From positions 1-32,181 of the forward strand of contig CALMML010000006.1 of the NCBI GenBank assembly GCA_937868485.1: a stretch of 32,181 nt of DNA. Direction: 5' to 3'. The position numbers were made by a program, and so were the translations under genes. Under the pieces are notes generated by a model. That model was not told the DNA's origin. It did no database searches and worked only from the letters and a program-made list of their open reading frames with translations. This document shows, one piece after another, positions 1-9,000 of this stretch (its first letter is position 1; each line of letters opens with the position of its first letter). This stretch comes from an uncultured Myxococcales bacterium. GTDB lineage: Bacteria; Myxococcota_A; Polyangia; Palsa-1104; JAEUJZ01.

Positions 1-111
1 CCGACCCATCAGATTGAGCACTCACAGGCGCATTCTGACACAGGATCGCGGCCTGTCCCTACGTCAATCTGCGTCGTTCGCTCTGTCGGGACGGCGGCGC
101 TTTGGGTCAGG

Positions 112-897
112 CTAGCCGTGGACTTTTTTGCCGAACTCGCGCATCCACTTGGCTTCGTCTTCGCTGAGCGGGCCTTTTTGCAGCGCGTCGAGGTTTTGAA
201 TCAGCTCGGCTTGGCTGGCGGGGCCGGTGAGCGCGAGGTCAACGTGGGGACTGGAGAGCTGAAAGCGGTAGCAGTCGCCCGCGGTCATGACCGGGCCGTC
301 CCAGCCGCTCGGACGCTTGAGCAGCTTGCCCCAGCGGGTGGCGGTGTAGGCCAAGATGGTGGGATCGTTTCCTCGGCGGTGCGGGAAGATGTCGCGCTCG
401 GCACCGGGGTGGGCGGCGTTGTAGCGGATCATCAGCAGGTCGAGCGGCGAGGAGGCGGCCAGCTTGCCCGCGCGCTCGCGGTCGTGGATGGAGCAGCCAA
501 TCGAGCGAACCTTGCCGCTTTCGCGCAGGTGCAGCAGCTCTTTTTCGGTGGCCGATGTCCAGGCCGAGCTGATGCCGAGCCAGCCAAGCAAGTAGGTGTC
601 CAGGTAGTCGACCTTGAGGTCTTTGAGCAGGCGCTCAGCGCTCCTTCGGACGCCCCAGCCGAACCAGCCCAAGGTGGCGTAGCCGATGATGGCAACGCTG
701 TCGCGACGGCTCTTGAGGATCTCTCCGATGGGCGTGCGGAAGGACTTGTTCTTCATCGTCCACAGAAAGACGTTGACGCCGCGATCGATGGCGGTGCGGA
801 CGCCCGCTTCGTCGATGCCGTAGTTGGACGACAGGCCCAAGCGAAACAGCTTCTTGCCGTGGAACGCGGACGGGGTTCGGTACAGCCAGTCGGTCAT
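112..897 (-). CDS. Aldo/keto reductase-fold protein, probably not a reductase
   Basis: 261 residues resembling the aldo/keto reductase TIM barrel. Family landmarks are visible: the segment around residues 40-60 (GVNVFLWT followed by PIGEIL), the strand at 66-75, YLDTYLLGW at 98-106, GKVRSIGCS at 128-136 and RYNAAHPGAERDIF at 158-171. The catalytic Asp-Tyr-Lys-His tetrad of the family appears to be missing. By eye the Asp position holds Leu45, the Tyr position about Asn50, the Lys position about Tyr73 and the His position Gly105. NADPH-dependent carbonyl reduction is therefore doubtful, and a binding or regulatory role is possible. It lies 45 nt downstream of a small membrane-protein gene and may share a transcript with it and the kinase upstream. 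The fold assignment is firm to moderate. The loss of catalysis is inference from a manual alignment. Confidence 0.75.
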   Translation of the reverse strand: MTDWLYRTPSAFHGKKLFRLGLSSNYGIDEAGVRTAIDRGVNVFLWTMKNKSFRTPIGEILKSRRDSVAIIGYATLGWFGWGVRRSAERLLKDLKVDYLDTYLLGWLGISSAWTSATEKELLHLRESGKVRSIGCSIHDRERAGKLAASSPLDLLMIRYNAAHPGAERDIFPHRRGNDPTILAYTATRWGKLLKRPSGWDGPVMTAGDCYRFQLSSPHVDLALTGPASQAELIQNLDALQKGPLSEDEAKWMREFGKKVHG

Positions 898-942
898 GGG
901 AGTCTCCAGGTTGGAAGTCGCTGTTCGGAGGATGATGGCGCG

Positions 943-1305
943 CTAGTTGCGCAGAAATCCTAGCCCTGCACTGACCCCATTGGCGAGCAGCGAAACGAGC
1001 AAGGCATACCGCAGACCGCAAAATTGGAACCACAGCGCTTCGATGACCACTGCAAAGGTCTCGGCCACGGCCACCATCGGCCAGTAGTCATCGATGTAGC
1101 GCGGAAAGACGTACCAGACCCACGGGTGGGTGATGGCGCTGGCCAAAAACGCGACCACGATGCGCATCGGCAGGCCAAGCGGCGGCTCATGCGGCTGCTG
1201 CCACAGCGGGCGAGCCGGCATCCGCGTCAAGATGAGCGTGTAGATCGGCACCTCAATCGCCTGGGTCATCCAAAAGGCGCGCCACCACAGCTCGTGATAG
1301 GTCAT
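943..1305 (-). CDS. Small four-helix integral membrane protein, function unknown
   Basis: 120 residues, mostly hydrophobic. Four probable membrane helices lie at about residues 7-26, 47-67, 73-94 and 97-117. Short basic or Pro-rich loops separate them, including RMPARPLWQQPHEPPLG before helix 2 and PRYIDDYWP before helix 3. No enzyme motif is recognised. The start codon lies only 9 nt after the stop of the Ser/Thr kinase gene, and the stop is 45 nt before the aldo/keto-reductase-like gene. This suggests one transcript for all three. The polar residues inside or beside helices (Glu18, His60, Glu81, Glu89) could serve transport or binding, but nothing proves it. No family is recognised. Confidence 0.75.
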   Translation of the reverse strand: MTYHELWWRAFWMTQAIEVPIYTLILTRMPARPLWQQPHEPPLGLPMRIVVAFLASAITHPWVWYVFPRYIDDYWPMVAVAETFAVVIEALWFQFCGLRYALLVSLLANGVSAGLGFLRN

Positions 1306-1314
1306 GGCCGGAGT

Positions 1315-2565
1315 CTACTTCTTGAACAAGGCTCGCAGCCGACCCATGAGGGTGCGTAGAAACGCGAGCGCCCGCGCGGGCAGCGACGTACTTTGACCGA
1401 CTGGAGCCAGCTTCGGGGCCGAGCGCGACGAGTTCACCTGATTCTGAATGCGCCGCACCAGATCCAGCATCTCGGCCTGGTTCGACGTCGCCTTCATCAC
1501 CAGCGTGGGCCGGTTGTTCATCGAATCGGGCGGCGAGATGGCCTTGATCATCGGCTGGGTCTTGCTGGTGTCGGTCACTTCTCGCTGCGAGGCGTTCGGC
1601 TGCGTGACCTGATCGGTCGGAATCGGCGTCGGACCCACCACGGTCTGGCCGTCTTCAAAGCGGATGCGCAGGGCTTCTTCACGCAGCGCGTTTTCGACGG
1701 CTCGCATGCTGGCGTGACGATCCTTGGGCTTCTTCGCCAGCATCTTGAGGACAATCGCTTCAAGCTGCGCCGAGATGCACGACGCCCGCTGGGCACAGCG
1801 CTGACGCGGCGGCATCGGCGGCGCATTTAGGTGCTTGTACATCACCTCGAAGGCGCCTTTGCCCTCGAAGGGAATCTCGCGGGTCAGCATTTCGTACAAG
1901 ATGCAGCCCATCGAGTACTGATCCGAGCGCCAGTCGACCTGCTCGCCACGCGCTTGCTCGGGCGACATGTACTCGGGCGTGCCGACGGTCATGCCGGTGC
2001 CGGTCAGGTTGTTATTTACCGACTTGGCGATGCCAAAATCCATGATCTTGACGAACGCTGGCTCGCCGCCGTCGTCTTCGCCGCTTGTGTCGGGGGATGA
2101 CGAAGTCTCGGGATCGATCAGAAAGATGTTGTCCGGCTTGAGGTCGCGGTGGACGACGTTCTGCTTGTGGACGGCTTGCAGGCCGCGTGCGATCTGGACG
2201 CCAATCTCGCAGATGATCTGGCTGTCCATGAAGCCGGTGTAGATGGCCTCGCCGACGGTGCGACCGCGCAGAAACTCCATCACGAAGTAGGGCTGATTCG
2301 TCGGGAGCACGCCGAAGTCGCTGATCTCGATGACGTTCGGGTGACGAATCTGCGAAGCGAGCCGCGCCTCTTGCTCGAAGCGCTTGCGATCGACTTCATC
2401 CTTCGTCGGACGCATCACCTTCAAGGCAAACATCTTGTTCAGATGCGAGTGCTCAACCTTGTAGACGATGCCCATGCCGCCGACGCCCAGGCGCTTTAGC
2501 ACCTTGTAGCGACGATCGACCACTGAGCCAATCAGCGGGTCTTTCTCGTGCTCATCCTGCGACAT
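1315..2565 (-). CDS. Hanks-type serine/threonine protein kinase
   Basis: 416 residues. The kinase domain (about 18-300) has the Gly loop GVGGMG at 27-32, ATP-anchoring Lys49, Glu in the alpha-C helix near 64-66, catalytic HRDLKPDN at 139-146, DFG at 176-178 and the activation-segment end GTPEYMSPEQARG at 195-207. All catalytic residues are present, so it should transfer ATP phosphate to Ser/Thr of partner proteins. An unusual acidic, Ser-rich insertion (about 153-169) sits between the catalytic loop and DFG and is a candidate phosphosite region. The C-terminal 115 residues are low-complexity and end in a basic amphipathic stretch (about 395-416). There is no clear transmembrane helix, so it is probably cytosolic or peripherally membrane-bound. 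It heads a likely operon with the membrane protein and the AKR-like protein, which are candidate partners. No strong Shine-Dalgarno sequence is seen upstream of the ATG. Confidence 0.93.
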   Translation of the reverse strand: MSQDEHEKDPLIGSVVDRRYKVLKRLGVGGMGIVYKVEHSHLNKMFALKVMRPTKDEVDRKRFEQEARLASQIRHPNVIEISDFGVLPTNQPYFVMEFLRGRTVGEAIYTGFMDSQIICEIGVQIARGLQAVHKQNVVHRDLKPDNIFLIDPETSSSPDTSGEDDGGEPAFVKIMDFGIAKSVNNNLTGTGMTVGTPEYMSPEQARGEQVDWRSDQYSMGCILYEMLTREIPFEGKGAFEVMYKHLNAPPMPPRQRCAQRASCISAQLEAIVLKMLAKKPKDRHASMRAVENALREEALRIRFEDGQTVVGPTPIPTDQVTQPNASQREVTDTSKTQPMIKAISPPDSMNNRPTLVMKATSNQAEMLDLVRRIQNQVNSSRSAPKLAPVGQSTSLPARALAFLRTLMGRLRALFKK

Positions 2566-2665
2566 AGAGGATCTTGCCGGCAGCTCGCTGCAAGCCCATT
2601 TACTTTATCAAACCATCGTCGAAAAATGGCTCGCTTTTTCAAGATGTAGGCGATAGGAGGACCTC
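2566..2665. promoter_or_regulatory. Divergent control region between kinase and lipase genes
   Basis: This 100-nt gap separates genes that diverge, so promoters for both should lie here. It is clearly more AT-rich than its surroundings. It holds a perfect 6-bp inverted repeat (GAAAAA at 2621-2626, TTTTTC at 2635-2640). A strong ribosome binding site AGGAGG (2655-2660) lies 5 nt before the lipase ATG. No convincing -35/-10 pair could be assigned on either strand. Confidence 0.35.
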
Positions 2666-3682
2666 ATGCGGGCAAAGACGGTGGTGAGTCGGCAAACGTT
2701 TGTGCGCTCGACGCTGTGTGGCTGGCTGCTGGTCGCGCTGAGCGCTGGCTGTGGCGAGCTGCCCGCAGAAGATGCGGTCGGGTCGCTCGGTAGTCAGCGA
2801 GAAGCGCTACGGGCCTGTAAGGGCGCACCGTATCCGATCGTGCTGGCGCATGGCTTTGCGGGCTTTGAGCGCATCGGTCCTTTGAACTACTTTTTCCAAG
2901 TGGCCTCGGACCTGCGCAGTCGAGGCGAGACGGTGGTGGAAGCGCAGGTTCCGCCGTATGAGTCTTCGACGGTGCGCGCGGCTACGCTCGGGGCTGTGGT
3001 CGATGACACGCTCAAGATCTACGGCGCGTGCAAGGTCAACCTTATCGGGCACTCGCAGGGCGGCATCGATGGTCGTGCGCTCATCAGCGGCCTGGGCTAC
3101 GGCGATCGCGTCGCGTCGCTTTTGACGATCAGCTCGCCCCACCGAGGAACCGAAGTCGCCGACGTGGTCAGCGGCTTGGTGCCCGGCTTTTCCTACGACC
3201 TCATCAACGCAATCTTGAAGGCGCTGTCGGGGGTGACGGACGCTCCGGGGAGCCCGAACCTGAAGGCCGCGCTCGTGCAGCTTTCAACCCCGGCGATGCA
3301 GCGCTGGAATGCCCTTCATCCCGACGATGCGCGCGTGCGCTACTACAGCGTTGCTGGTCGATCGGCGGGACGGATTGCCGCAAGTGAGTGCGCGGGCGGA
3401 GCGTGGGGAAACTCGTCGCGGATTGATCTGCTCGACCCGCTGCTGGCGATTCCCGAAGGCGTGTTCGCGCTGTATAGCCCAAACCCACTTGTGCCACGTC
3501 CGAACGACGGTTTGGTGACGGTGCAGTCGGCAAAGTGGGGCAAGTTCCTCGGCTGCGTGCCGGCGGATCACTTGGATGAAGTCGGTCAGATTGGCCACCT
3601 GTTTCCCGACGTAGTGAGTGGCTTTTCGCACAAAAAACTGTTCCGCAAGATCGTCGCAGAGCTACGCAAAGACGGGCTGTAG
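2666..3682 (+). CDS. Secreted triacylglycerol lipase, family I type, probable lipoprotein
   Basis: 338 residues of the alpha/beta-hydrolase fold, expected to hydrolyse long-chain triacylglycerols or related esters outside the cytoplasm. The N-terminus is an export signal ending LSAGCG, so Cys29 is a likely lipidation site (a slightly atypical lipobox). The segment YPIVLAHGFAGF (56-67) carries the oxyanion-hole HG. GHSQGG (128-133) holds nucleophile Ser130. PNDGLV (279-284) supplies Asp281, and ADHLDEV (300-306) supplies His302, which completes the triad. Spacing and flanks (VNLIGHSQGG, TISSPHRGTEVAD) match Pseudomonas/Burkholderia-like family I lipases. No lipase-specific foldase gene lies beside it. 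The ATG follows AGGAGG by 5 nt. The next gene starts 21 nt downstream, so co-transcription is likely. Confidence 0.9.
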   Translation: MRAKTVVSRQTFVRSTLCGWLLVALSAGCGELPAEDAVGSLGSQREALRACKGAPYPIVLAHGFAGFERIGPLNYFFQVASDLRSRGETVVEAQVPPYESSTVRAATLGAVVDDTLKIYGACKVNLIGHSQGGIDGRALISGLGYGDRVASLLTISSPHRGTEVADVVSGLVPGFSYDLINAILKALSGVTDAPGSPNLKAALVQLSTPAMQRWNALHPDDARVRYYSVAGRSAGRIAASECAGGAWGNSSRIDLLDPLLAIPEGVFALYSPNPLVPRPNDGLVTVQSAKWGKFLGCVPADHLDEVGQIGHLFPDVVSGFSHKKLFRKIVAELRKDGL

Positions 3683-3703
3683 GGACAGACGTAAGGACAG
3701 ATT

Positions 3704-5371
3704 GTGGCGACTCAGGTTGATATTTTTGTTCCGCTCTCGGCGGTGACGCAGGCGGCGGGCGAAGCGGTTCACCAAGACCCGGACTCGGCGCTGTGGGCGC
3801 TGGCGCTCCTCGAAGCGTCGCGACGATCCGGCATTGCCAAGCCAAGCGGTGCCCGGCTTCTGCGCAAGTCGCTCGATGCGCGCAAGGGCTTTCCGCTCGG
3901 TTATCGTCTGCAAGTCGAGGTCTATCCGCCGGGATCGCCGCTGCCGGACTCGTGTGCGCGCCTACACGTCGATTCGCGACCGGATGCACTGGCGATTCCG
4001 TTTCTGCAAGGTGGCAATCAGCGACTCGACGCGCCGGTGCCGCTTCTGCAAAAGAAGCGCGTGGTGGTGATCGGCAGCGGTCCGGCGGGAACCTTCTGTG
4101 CGAAGCGCCTGTGTGATGCCGGGGCCGAGGTCATCTTGCTCGAGCAGGGTCAGCCGGTGCAGCCGCGACGACATGACTTGGCGCTGCTTACGCGGGGAAC
4201 GCTTACACCTGACTCGAACTACTGCTTCGGCGAAGGTGGCGCAGGGACATTTAGCGACGGCAAGCTCTACACCCGCAGCAAGGACAAAGCGGCGATTGGT
4301 GAGACGCTGTGGACGCTGTGCGAGCACGGTGCCGATCCTCGGATCAGCGTCGAGTCACGCCCGCACATTGGCAGCAACCTCCTGCCGAAGATCCTGCTGG
4401 CGATGCGCGCGGATCTGACGGCGCGCGGCGTGGTCTATCACTTCGGCGAAAAGGTCGTCGAGCTTTTGCGCTCAACGGCAGGGAAGCTGCTCGGCGTGCG
4501 CTGCGCGTCGGGGACTGAAGTCTTGGCGGATGCGGTGGTGCTGGCCGTCGGACACAGCGCGCGCAGCATCTATGAGCTGATGATCCGTCACGACATCTTC
4601 GTCGAGCGCAAGCCGTTTGCAATCGGTGCTCGCGTCGAACATCCGCAGCCGCTCATCGATCGCATCCAGTACGGCGCGGCGGCCCTTCATCCGGCGCTGC
4701 CTGCGGCGTTTTATCAAGTGGCCACCACCGTCTCTGAGCGCGGCGTCTACAGCTTCTGCATGTGTCCCGGCGGCTGGGTCGTCCCGAGCGCGACGGAAGC
4801 CGACGGTCTGTGCGTCAACGGCATGAGCCTCAAGCGTCGCGACTCACCGCTTGCCAACAGTGCGCTGGTGGTGTCCGTCGAAGATCGCGATGTGAAGCCG
4901 TTTGAGCGCTTTCCGGGCGATCCGCTTGCCGGCATGCTGTTTCAGCGCGCGATCGAGCAGTCGGCGTTTGTGGCAGGTGGCGGACAGTTTCGAGCCCCCG
5001 CGCAGCAGCTGTCCGACTTTGTGGCTGGTCGACGCAGTGAGTCGGTGCTGAAGTCTACCTATCGACCGGGCGTGGTTCCGTCGGACATGTCAGCGATCTT
5101 GCCGCCGTTTGTCGTCGATTCGCTGCGTCAAGCCGTCGGAAAGTTTCAGCGTACGATGCCCGGTTTTCTGTCGTCGCAGGCGCAGCTTGTCGGGGTCGAG
5201 ACGCGAACGTCGTCCCCGCTGCGGATTGTCCGTGGCGAAGATCGTCAGTCGCCGTCGCTTGCCGGACTTTTTCCCGTCGGAGAAGGCGCTGGTTACGCGG
5301 GCGGCATCGTCAGCGCAGCGATTGACGGTCTACGCAGTGCGGATTCTGTGCTGGCGTATTTGCGCGGATAA
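3704..5371 (+). CDS. FAD-dependent oxidoreductase of the COG2509 type
   Basis: 555 residues. An N-terminal domain of about 115 residues contains the SLDARKGFPLGYRLQVEVY segment typical of this family. It is followed by a Rossmann FAD-binding motif VVVIGSGPAG (about 120-129) ending in an acidic residue at LLEQG. The segment GEGGAGTFSDGKLYTR (176-191) is a family signature. The C-terminal LFPVGEGAGYAGGIVSAA closes the FAD site. It is most likely a cytosolic flavin dehydrogenase. The physiological substrate of the family is not established, to my knowledge. The start is GTG at 3704 with AAGGA 6 nt upstream, just 21 nt after the lipase stop. Geranylgeranyl-reductase-like activity is an alternative, but the signature favours COG2509. 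Confidence 0.85.
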   Translation: MATQVDIFVPLSAVTQAAGEAVHQDPDSALWALALLEASRRSGIAKPSGARLLRKSLDARKGFPLGYRLQVEVYPPGSPLPDSCARLHVDSRPDALAIPFLQGGNQRLDAPVPLLQKKRVVVIGSGPAGTFCAKRLCDAGAEVILLEQGQPVQPRRHDLALLTRGTLTPDSNYCFGEGGAGTFSDGKLYTRSKDKAAIGETLWTLCEHGADPRISVESRPHIGSNLLPKILLAMRADLTARGVVYHFGEKVVELLRSTAGKLLGVRCASGTEVLADAVVLAVGHSARSIYELMIRHDIFVERKPFAIGARVEHPQPLIDRIQYGAAALHPALPAAFYQVATTVSERGVYSFCMCPGGWVVPSATEADGLCVNGMSLKRRDSPLANSALVVSVEDRDVKPFERFPGDPLAGMLFQRAIEQSAFVAGGGQFRAPAQQLSDFVAGRRSESVLKSTYRPGVVPSDMSAILPPFVVDSLRQAVGKFQRTMPGFLSSQAQLVGVETRTSSPLRIVRGEDRQSPSLAGLFPVGEGAGYAGGIVSAAIDGLRSADSVLAYLRG

Positions 5372-5442
5372 GCTCACTTTGCCGGTGCGCGCTCCTCGGT
5401 GCAAAGAATAGACAAACACCGACGGGAACACGCGAGCACGAG

Positions 5443-5473
5443 CCTTGACATCGGCGGAAAGTCAAGGTATTTC
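5443..5473 (+). promoter_or_regulatory. Probable sigma70-type promoter overlapped by a perfect inverted repeat
   Basis: A consensus -35 hexamer TTGACA (5445-5450) is followed after exactly 17 nt by TATTTC (5468-5473), a weak -10. A perfect 7-bp inverted repeat, CCTTGAC (5443-5449) and GTCAAGG (5461-5467), covers most of the -35 hexamer and the spacer. It is placed like a repressor operator. It lies upstream of the gene run that begins at 5503, whose ATG follows AGGAG (5490-5494) by 8 nt. This is a sequence reading only. Confidence 0.45.
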
Positions 5474-5502
5474 ATCCGGCCTCACCCATAGGAGTTTGCC
5501 TG

Positions 5503-6084
5503 ATGCCTTCTGGCCGGAACGCCATCGCAACCGTGGCGGGAACTGCTCTTCGCGCTGCCTGTTTTGTCTTCGGGACACTGTGCTTTTCGTCCCTGAGCGC
5601 ATATGCGAACGAGGTTGTCACACTCGCTGACAACACCCAGATCGCTGGCAAGCTGACCCATTACTTTGACGGCGTCGTCGTGATGGAAACCTCCGGCGGA
5701 CAAAAGCTGGAGCTACCGCGCGACAAGATCAAGTCGATCGCCTTCAAGCTGCCGCCGCCGCGTGCCGAGTTTTCGACGCCGGAAAAGACGTTTGAGCGCT
5801 GGCGCTCAGCGATGGTGAAGGGCGACGTTCAAAAGGCGGTCGACTGTTACGCGCTTCTGTACCAAGGCCAGGTCGGACAGCAGATGATGCAGTCTGCCGA
5901 CGAGCTGAAGAAGGCGCAGAAGGATCTCGAAGGTGTGCAGTTTGAGCTTCGCGGTAGCACGTTCAAGAGCCAAGGCGAGTTCAAGCTGGCCAACCTGAAG
6001 GTGCGACGAACCAAGGGCGAAAACGTCCAGACCGACGAAGTGAACCTTGTGCTGGAGAACGGCGAGTGGAAGATGACGCCGTAA
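5503..6084 (+). CDS. Exported protein with SmA/LSm-like N-terminal region, unknown function
   Basis: 193 residues. Residues 1-35 form a Sec signal peptide ending SAYA before Asn36. The mature start (EVVTLADNTQIAGKLTHYFDG through LPRDKIKSIAF, about 37-85) resembles a small barrel in which a strand-turn-strand pattern of the form 'dG..i.G' is followed by 'I.sI'. Residues 92-193 (TFERWRSAMVKGDVQKAVDCYA onward) look like an NTF2/DUF4878-type alpha+beta domain with a helical segment near 120-145. Both domain readings are weak pattern matches. The ribosome binding site AGGAG and ATG are well placed. The last 19 nt overlap the start of the giant repeat protein, so the two are probably translationally coupled and may act together in the periplasm or outer membrane. 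Confidence 0.8.
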   Translation: MPSGRNAIATVAGTALRAACFVFGTLCFSSLSAYANEVVTLADNTQIAGKLTHYFDGVVVMETSGGQKLELPRDKIKSIAFKLPPPRAEFSTPEKTFERWRSAMVKGDVQKAVDCYALLYQGQVGQQMMQSADELKKAQKDLEGVQFELRGSTFKSQGEFKLANLKVRRTKGENVQTDEVNLVLENGEWKMTP

Positions 6085-9000
6085 AAATCTCCCGTCGCTG
6101 GTTGCCGCGCTTTGCACTTGCTCTGTCCCTGCTGCTGGGGATGGGAACTGGCTCTGCGTCTGCGGCACCGCGTCCATCGGGAGTGGTTCTGTTGCCGCGC
6201 AGTGCGGTCCCGCTTGCCAAGGGATCGCTCGCGCCGCTGCCTGCCTTTGCGGGACAGTCCGCTGCGTCTTCGCCCGGTGCGACGACAAGTGGCGGGCCTG
6301 CGACGACAGCGCCAGCATTTGCGCCGCTGCCGCTGTTTGCCCAAGCGCAGCAGGTGAAGACCACCGTTGAACCGTCCGACGAGCCGCAGCGCTTTGCGAC
6401 GCCTGCTCCGGGCCAAGTCATCGAAGACGATGAAGAGGAATCCGAAGAGGAAAAGCAGAAGAAGCGCGAGCTGGCCAGCAAACCCAAGCCTGAGTGTGAC
6501 AGCGACGGTCAGTGTCCCGACAAGACGATCTGCGTCAAGCAGACCTGTCAAAGCATCCAGCGTCCGCTTTCAGCCATCCTGTACTTTCACCGTCTGGGGC
6601 CGATCGGCTACCGGATGGTTCTGCCGTTCTATTATCACTTCTGGCATCCGACGAAGAAGACGCGGGTTCTGTTTCCGCTGTTCGCCGATCACCAGAACTT
6701 CAAAGAGCAGTCGCGCGATGTCTGGGTGTTTCCGACGTACCAGTATCATCGCGACCCGGAGCTGCGCGCGCATCGCATCTGGCCGCTGTTTTTTCATCAC
6801 AGCTACGGAACAAACGGAGAAAAAGGCCGCGCTGTTGGTCTTTTGCCGCTCCTGTGGGTGACGAAGAAGACCGATCAGACGACGGTGGTTCTGCCGCCGC
6901 TTCTCTTCTTTTATCACCGCAACATCGAAGAGCAGCGCTCGGACACGGGCTTTTTGCCGCTGCTGCTGTTTGTGCGCAAGCAGCCCGATCTGACGCAGGC
7001 GTTCTTTTTGGCGCTGGGTTTTTATCGCAAGACGCCGGAACGCACCGTCGGAGGCTTCCTGCCGCTGGTGTTCCACTCGAAGACGGCGGAAAAGCGCCAC
7101 ACGCTGGTTCTGCCGCTATTTTACGACGGGGAAAACTACCAAAGCGGTACGCGGACCTCGACGCTGCTGCCGCTTTATCTCTATCATCGCGGTGCGGACA
7201 AGAGCCGCCTTATCGTCACGCCGCTCGGTGGATCGTACAAAGATCCTGAATCCGAATCGACGACGACGGTTGTGCTGACGCCACCTTCGTTCCATCGCGA
7301 AGATCCGCTGCGCCGCTTTACGACGGTGCTGCCGCCGCTGGCGATGTGGTATCGCAACAAGACGACCGGCGCTTCGTGGGGCTACGCGGGACCGTTTTTC
7401 TACACGCGTGACGAAGAAGGTGGCAGCGAGGGCATGGCTCCGCTCTATCTGCACTTCTTCAGCCGTCGCTCACAGAGTGATACGCGGGTTGTGGTTCCGC
7501 TTTTGGCTGCGCTTCATACGTCGCCGCAGCGAAAGTTCGGCTTCCTCGGTCCGATCTACGGATGGTCGTCTCCCACGGGCTCGGGCGGAGGACTTCTTCC
7601 GCTCATCTCCGTCGCACGCGGCCAACATCCGCACGTTGCGCTTTTGCCGCCGCTGTTCATCTATTCGGCGGACAAGCAAAACGGCAGCTTCCATGTCTCG
7701 ATCGGTCCGGTGTTTGCGCGGGTGAAGACCCGAGGCGAAGACGCTGGCTACACCGCGGGTCTGTTTCCGCTGTTGTGGTTCCACCGTCAGGGCGGCAGCA
7801 GCATGCAGGCGCTGTTCCCGCTCTTTTTCCACAGCCGTCGTCCGTATCAGGAAACGCTCCAGCTGGGACCGTTCTACTACCATCGGAAGTGCCCGGAATA
7901 CCTGGGAGACAAGCGCGCAGAAGTGACGGCGGGCTTGGCACCGCTGCTGTTTTGGAAGCGCTCACCGGATAGCAGCTACACCGTGCTGTTTCCGCTGATC
8001 TGGCAGGTTCGCAATCCGAACAAGTCGGCGCTGGTGATCGGACCGCTGTTCCACACCACGCAGAAGACGCCGGAAGGTCAGGTCTCGACCACCGGACTGG
8101 TTCCGCTCTTTTATATGTCGCGATCGCCGAAGTCGACGTTCGCGATTGCGCCGCTGTTTGCGTACAAGTCGACGCCCGAGACGCGCACGTTCTGGCTGGG
8201 TCCGTACGTGGAGCATGCTTCGGGTCTGGGCACTCGCGAACAGACGGTGACGCGGGCGCTGCTGCCGCTGTTCTTTACCTACTGTGGTCCGAAGCGTCGG
8301 GCGTCGGTGCTGTTCCCGCTGTTTATGGATGTGCGGGACGAAGACACGCGGTTCCGCGAGGTGGCGCTGCTGTACTACGGCGTCAAGACGCCCAAGACGA
8401 CGGCGCATGTGGTGCTGCCGCTGTTTTTCCACGTTCGCGGCGAAGAGCGATCCACGACGGTGCTTCTGCCGTTCTTCTATTCGAAGAACCACAAGACCGA
8501 ATCGACGCAGGCCGGACTTCTGCCGCTGTTTGCGTTTGGCAAGAGCCGCGATACGACCTGGGCGACGACTCCGCTTGGCTTCTTCTACAAAGACGAAAAG
8601 GCGACGCGCGCGGCGGCGCTGCTGTTCTATGCGGATCTGCGCAAGGATCGCGACGACTTCGGCGTCTTCCCGCTGTGGTTTTACACCCGACGAGACACCG
8701 CGCATGCGCTGTACGTCCTGCCGTTCTTTTATCACTCGCATGATGCGGCGCGCAGTCGTTCGCTGACGGTGCTCGGACCGCTGTTCTTTGGACGCAAAGG
8801 CCAGGGAACCTACGGCGGATTTTTGCCGCTGTTCTACGGAGCGAACGATGGAGACGGCTCGTATCGCTTCATGGCGCTGCCGCTTGTGTACTTTTCGCAC
8901 CGCGCGGGAAATGCCCCGGAAAACTGGCTGGTTACGCCGCTGTTTGGTGTGAACAAGAACCCGGTTGGTTATCGCTTCTGGATCGGACCGCTGTACGTGC

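Noticed and set aside
1-111. Possible gene end or RNA at the left edge
   Set aside because: No coding motif, convincing hairpin or RNA-gene feature could be supported in this short stretch.
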